This document shows, piece by piece, positions 5,261 through 7,092 of a DNA stretch of 7,092 nt (its first letter is position 1; every line of letters begins with the position of its first letter). The DNA comes from Euryarchaeota archaeon UBA346. Its GTDB lineage: Archaea > Thermoplasmatota > E2 > DHVEG-1. Position numbers and translations under genes: made by a program. The stretch is taken from contig DAJP01000074.1 of assembly GCA_002496355.1 (NCBI GenBank), positions 1 through 7,092 of the forward strand, given 5' to 3'. Under the pieces are notes generated by a model. It worked only from the letters and a program-made list of their open reading frames with translations, was not told the DNA's origin and searched no databases.

Positions 5261-7092
5261 TATACCAGCGACTCCAGTTTGATCCGTGGCACAACCACAA
5301 GTGATTTAAGTTCATCAATCAAGAGTTTGAACGCGTAGCTCATCTCCACAGGGTGGATATCTGCCTTGTCCCCGCAGATGGAGCAATGGAGCCGTCCATG
5401 ACGGTCGATCATCGCGATATGACCACAGGTGTTACAGACATATTTCATCGTGATATCTGATTCATCCAATAATCGGTCTTTGATGACCATTGAGGCACCA
5501 TGACCAATGAGGCAGTCACGTTCCATTTCTCCGAAACGCAGACCACCATCTCTGGCTCGTCCCTCTGTTGGTTGCCTGGTGAGAATCTGGACTGGTCCTC
5601 GTGATCGGGCATGGATTTTCCCTGCGACCATATGATGGAGTTTCTGATAATAGATACATCCGACGAACACATCGCATTCCAATGGCCGCCCCGTGAGTCC
5701 ATCATAGAATATCTCTTTTCCAGCATGGTTGAATCCGTTGTTCACCAGCGCCGTACGTAGTTGATCCTCGGTCTCCCCGCTAAAGGCGGTTCCATCGACG
5801 ATTCGTCCCTCAAGTGACCCGACTTTTCCGCCGATCATCTCAAGGACATGGGCGACCGTCATTCTTGATGGGATCGCATGAGGGTTAATGATTAGGTCTG
5901 GGGACATTCCGTCCTCGGTAAAAGGCATGTTTTCTGCGGAAACGACATATCCGATGACACCTTTCTGGCCATGTTTTGATGCGAATTTATCCCCTAGTTC
6001 AGGGATCCGTTGTTCTCGGACTTTTATCTTGACCATTCGTGATCCATTGACTGACTCGGAGAGCATGACCTTGTCGACGACGCCTCCTTCGCCATGTTGT
6101 ACGGTCACAGAAGTCTCCCTTCGTTTCTGTGGCGTAAGAAAATCAGTGGGTTCCTCTAGGAAACGCGGTGGTGATGTTTTTCCGATGAGTACATCCCCGC
6201 CATCTGCACTGCATTCTGGGGAGATCAGTCCATCTTCACCTAGATTGTTGTAGGCATCTTCGCTGCGGACACCTCGGCAGTCTGGGTTTGGGATCTCGAA
6301 ATGATCCTCTTGTCCACCTGGGTAACGTTTCTCTTCGCTGTTGTAGGTCCGAACAAAGGTGCTTCGACCGAGTCCTCGCTCGATTGCTGATTTGCTCATG
6401 ATCAAAGCATCTTCCATGTTATATCCTTGGAACGAGGCGACCGCCACGATATAGTTCTGCCCAGCAGGTCTCTCCCTGAATTTGATGTAACGGATTGGAT
6501 GTGTCTGAACTAATGGCATTTGTGGATAGTGGAGCAGGTGGCCACGGGTATCTGGTCTGATCCGGTAGTTTGATGCACCAAAACCAAGAGATTGTTTCCC
6601 CATCCCTGCGCCCATCGTGATTCTTGGTGATGAGTTATGCTCCGGGTACGGGACGAGTGATGCACCGATTCCAAGGATACACATCGGGTCCAGCTCCATG
6701 TGGGTATGATCCGGGGTGAGATTCTCGAATCGTAATGCGATCAATGCATTTTCTTCTTCTTCAGCATCAATGTATTCAACAGCCCCGTCGTTGATGAGGT
6801 CCGTCCATTTTTTCTTTCCTTCTTTTAATTCAGCCATAATCTTTTGGTTCAAAAGGAGTTTACCATTTTCAGCGACAAGCAATGGTCGACGTAATCGTCC
6901 GCAATCGCAGTTGACGATCACATCGTTTCCTTCGATATCATATGTAACGTTAATCTCATTGCTCAGAAGTCCTTTACGTCGTCGTTCTCGTAATTTCTTC
7001 ACAAGATCTGATCCGTTCGGATGCATCCCGATAAGATCCCCATTGAGGTAGACACGAGCTCCGGTGACGTGTTTTGTCAATTCTTTAATCCC
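5260..7092 (-). CDS. rpoB: DNA-directed RNA polymerase subunit B or B' (5' end outside window)
   Basis: The 610 visible residues are the C-terminal half of the second largest RNAP subunit. Conserved landmarks in order (visible numbering) are YLNGDLIG (15-22), CGRLRRPLL (64-72), EYIDAEEEEN (106-115), ITMGAGMGKQSLGF (158-171), SFQGYNMEDALIMSKSA (220-236), ELGDKFASKHGQKGVIG (365-381), INPHAIPSRMTVAH (402-415), GPVQILTRQPTEGRARDGG (499-517) with FGEMERDCLIGHGAS (520-534), and a zinc ribbon with Cys553, Cys556, Cys570 and Cys573. These supply parts of the hybrid-binding wall, the active-site lysine region, the anchor and the clamp-connecting C-terminus. The frame is open to the last base of the window, and no ATG or ribosome binding site is visible, so the true start lies outside. 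In some euryarchaea B is split into B'' and B', and a whole B' is of similar length to the visible part, so either an intact B or a B' is possible. It ends with TAG. Confidence 0.96.
   Translation of the reverse strand, partial: GIKELTKHVTGARVYLNGDLIGMHPNGSDLVKKLRERRRKGLLSNEINVTYDIEGNDVIVNCDCGRLRRPLLVAENGKLLLNQKIMAELKEGKKKWTDLINDGAVEYIDAEEEENALIALRFENLTPDHTHMELDPMCILGIGASLVPYPEHNSSPRITMGAGMGKQSLGFGASNYRIRPDTRGHLLHYPQMPLVQTHPIRYIKFRERPAGQNYIVAVASFQGYNMEDALIMSKSAIERGLGRSTFVRTYNSEEKRYPGGQEDHFEIPNPDCRGVRSEDAYNNLGEDGLISPECSADGGDVLIGKTSPPRFLEEPTDFLTPQKRRETSVTVQHGEGGVVDKVMLSESVNGSRMVKIKVREQRIPELGDKFASKHGQKGVIGYVVSAENMPFTEDGMSPDLIINPHAIPSRMTVAHVLEMIGGKVGSLEGRIVDGTAFSGETEDQLRTALVNNGFNHAGKEIFYDGLTGRPLECDVFVGCIYYQKLHHMVAGKIHARSRGPVQILTRQPTEGRARDGGLRFGEMERDCLIGHGASMVIKDRLLDESDITMKYVCNTCGHIAMIDRHGRLHCSICGDKADIHPVEMSYAFKLLIDELKSLVVVPRIKLESLV

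Larger units (their letters stand above)
386..7092 (-). other. RNA polymerase operon rpoB-rpoA1-rpoA2-rpl30e-nusA
   Basis: Five co-directional genes are separated by 11, 4, 0 and 5 nt. Ribosome binding sites of rpoA1, rpoA2 and rpl30e lie within or overlap the end of the preceding gene, which points to a single transcript with coupled translation. The gene order up to nusA is the classical archaeal one. The promoter, and rpoH if present, would be beyond the right edge. Confidence 0.85.

Noticed and set aside
5888..6253. Plus-strand open frame of 121 codons inside rpoB
   Set aside because: It is antisense to conserved subunit B sequence, is rich in Ser/Pro as expected from the opposite strand, and has no supporting start signal.
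7078..7080. TTG at 7080 as the true start of rpoB
   Set aside because: The frame stays open upstream to the window edge and no ribosome binding site precedes the TTG. The coding region is treated as continuing beyond the window.

Overview
The window is an archaeal RNA polymerase operon, read entirely from the minus strand, followed by the start of an unrelated iron-sulfur oxidoreductase gene. In transcription order (right to left) it holds rpoB (5' end outside the window), rpoA1 (subunit A'), rpoA2 (subunit A''), rpl30e, nusA, and then a 5' fragment of a [2Fe-2S] protein. The largest subunit is split into A' and A'', L30e and a two-KH-domain NusA follow rpoA2, and start sites carry Shine-Dalgarno sequences. 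Together these identify an archaeon, most likely of the euryarchaeal side (Thermoplasmatota, Thermococci or methanogen relatives). The exact lineage cannot be fixed from the sequence alone.

Layout: rpoB ends at 5260, rpoA1 spans 5248-2582, rpoA2 2577-1120, rpl30e 1119-817 and nusA 811-386. The gaps are 11, 4, 0 and 5 nt, so these five genes almost certainly share one transcript whose promoter lies beyond the right edge. A 62-nt AT-rich spacer (324-385) follows nusA. It holds a possible TATA box and a purine-rich ribosome binding site ahead of a GTG-started gene that leaves the window at position 1. No stretch longer than 300 bases is without a gene, and I see no tRNA, rRNA, CRISPR array, insertion sequence or long repeat.

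How the genes work together: RpoB and A'/A'' form the two large catalytic subunits of RNA polymerase. A' supplies the Mg-binding NADFDGD loop and bridge-helix region, and A'' supplies the trigger loop. NusA is an RNA-binding elongation/termination factor and L30e a large-subunit ribosomal protein, so the operon couples transcription and translation machinery. The [2Fe-2S] gene belongs to a different, redox-related function.

Most of the window is ordinary housekeeping DNA. The points that stand out are a lysine- and proline-rich tail of about 98 residues on the N-terminus of A'', a four-cysteine ferredoxin-like cluster inside A', a degenerate first KH loop in NusA, and replacement of the usual rps12/rps7 neighbourhood after nusA by a redox gene. 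I do not see evidence for a wholly new system.
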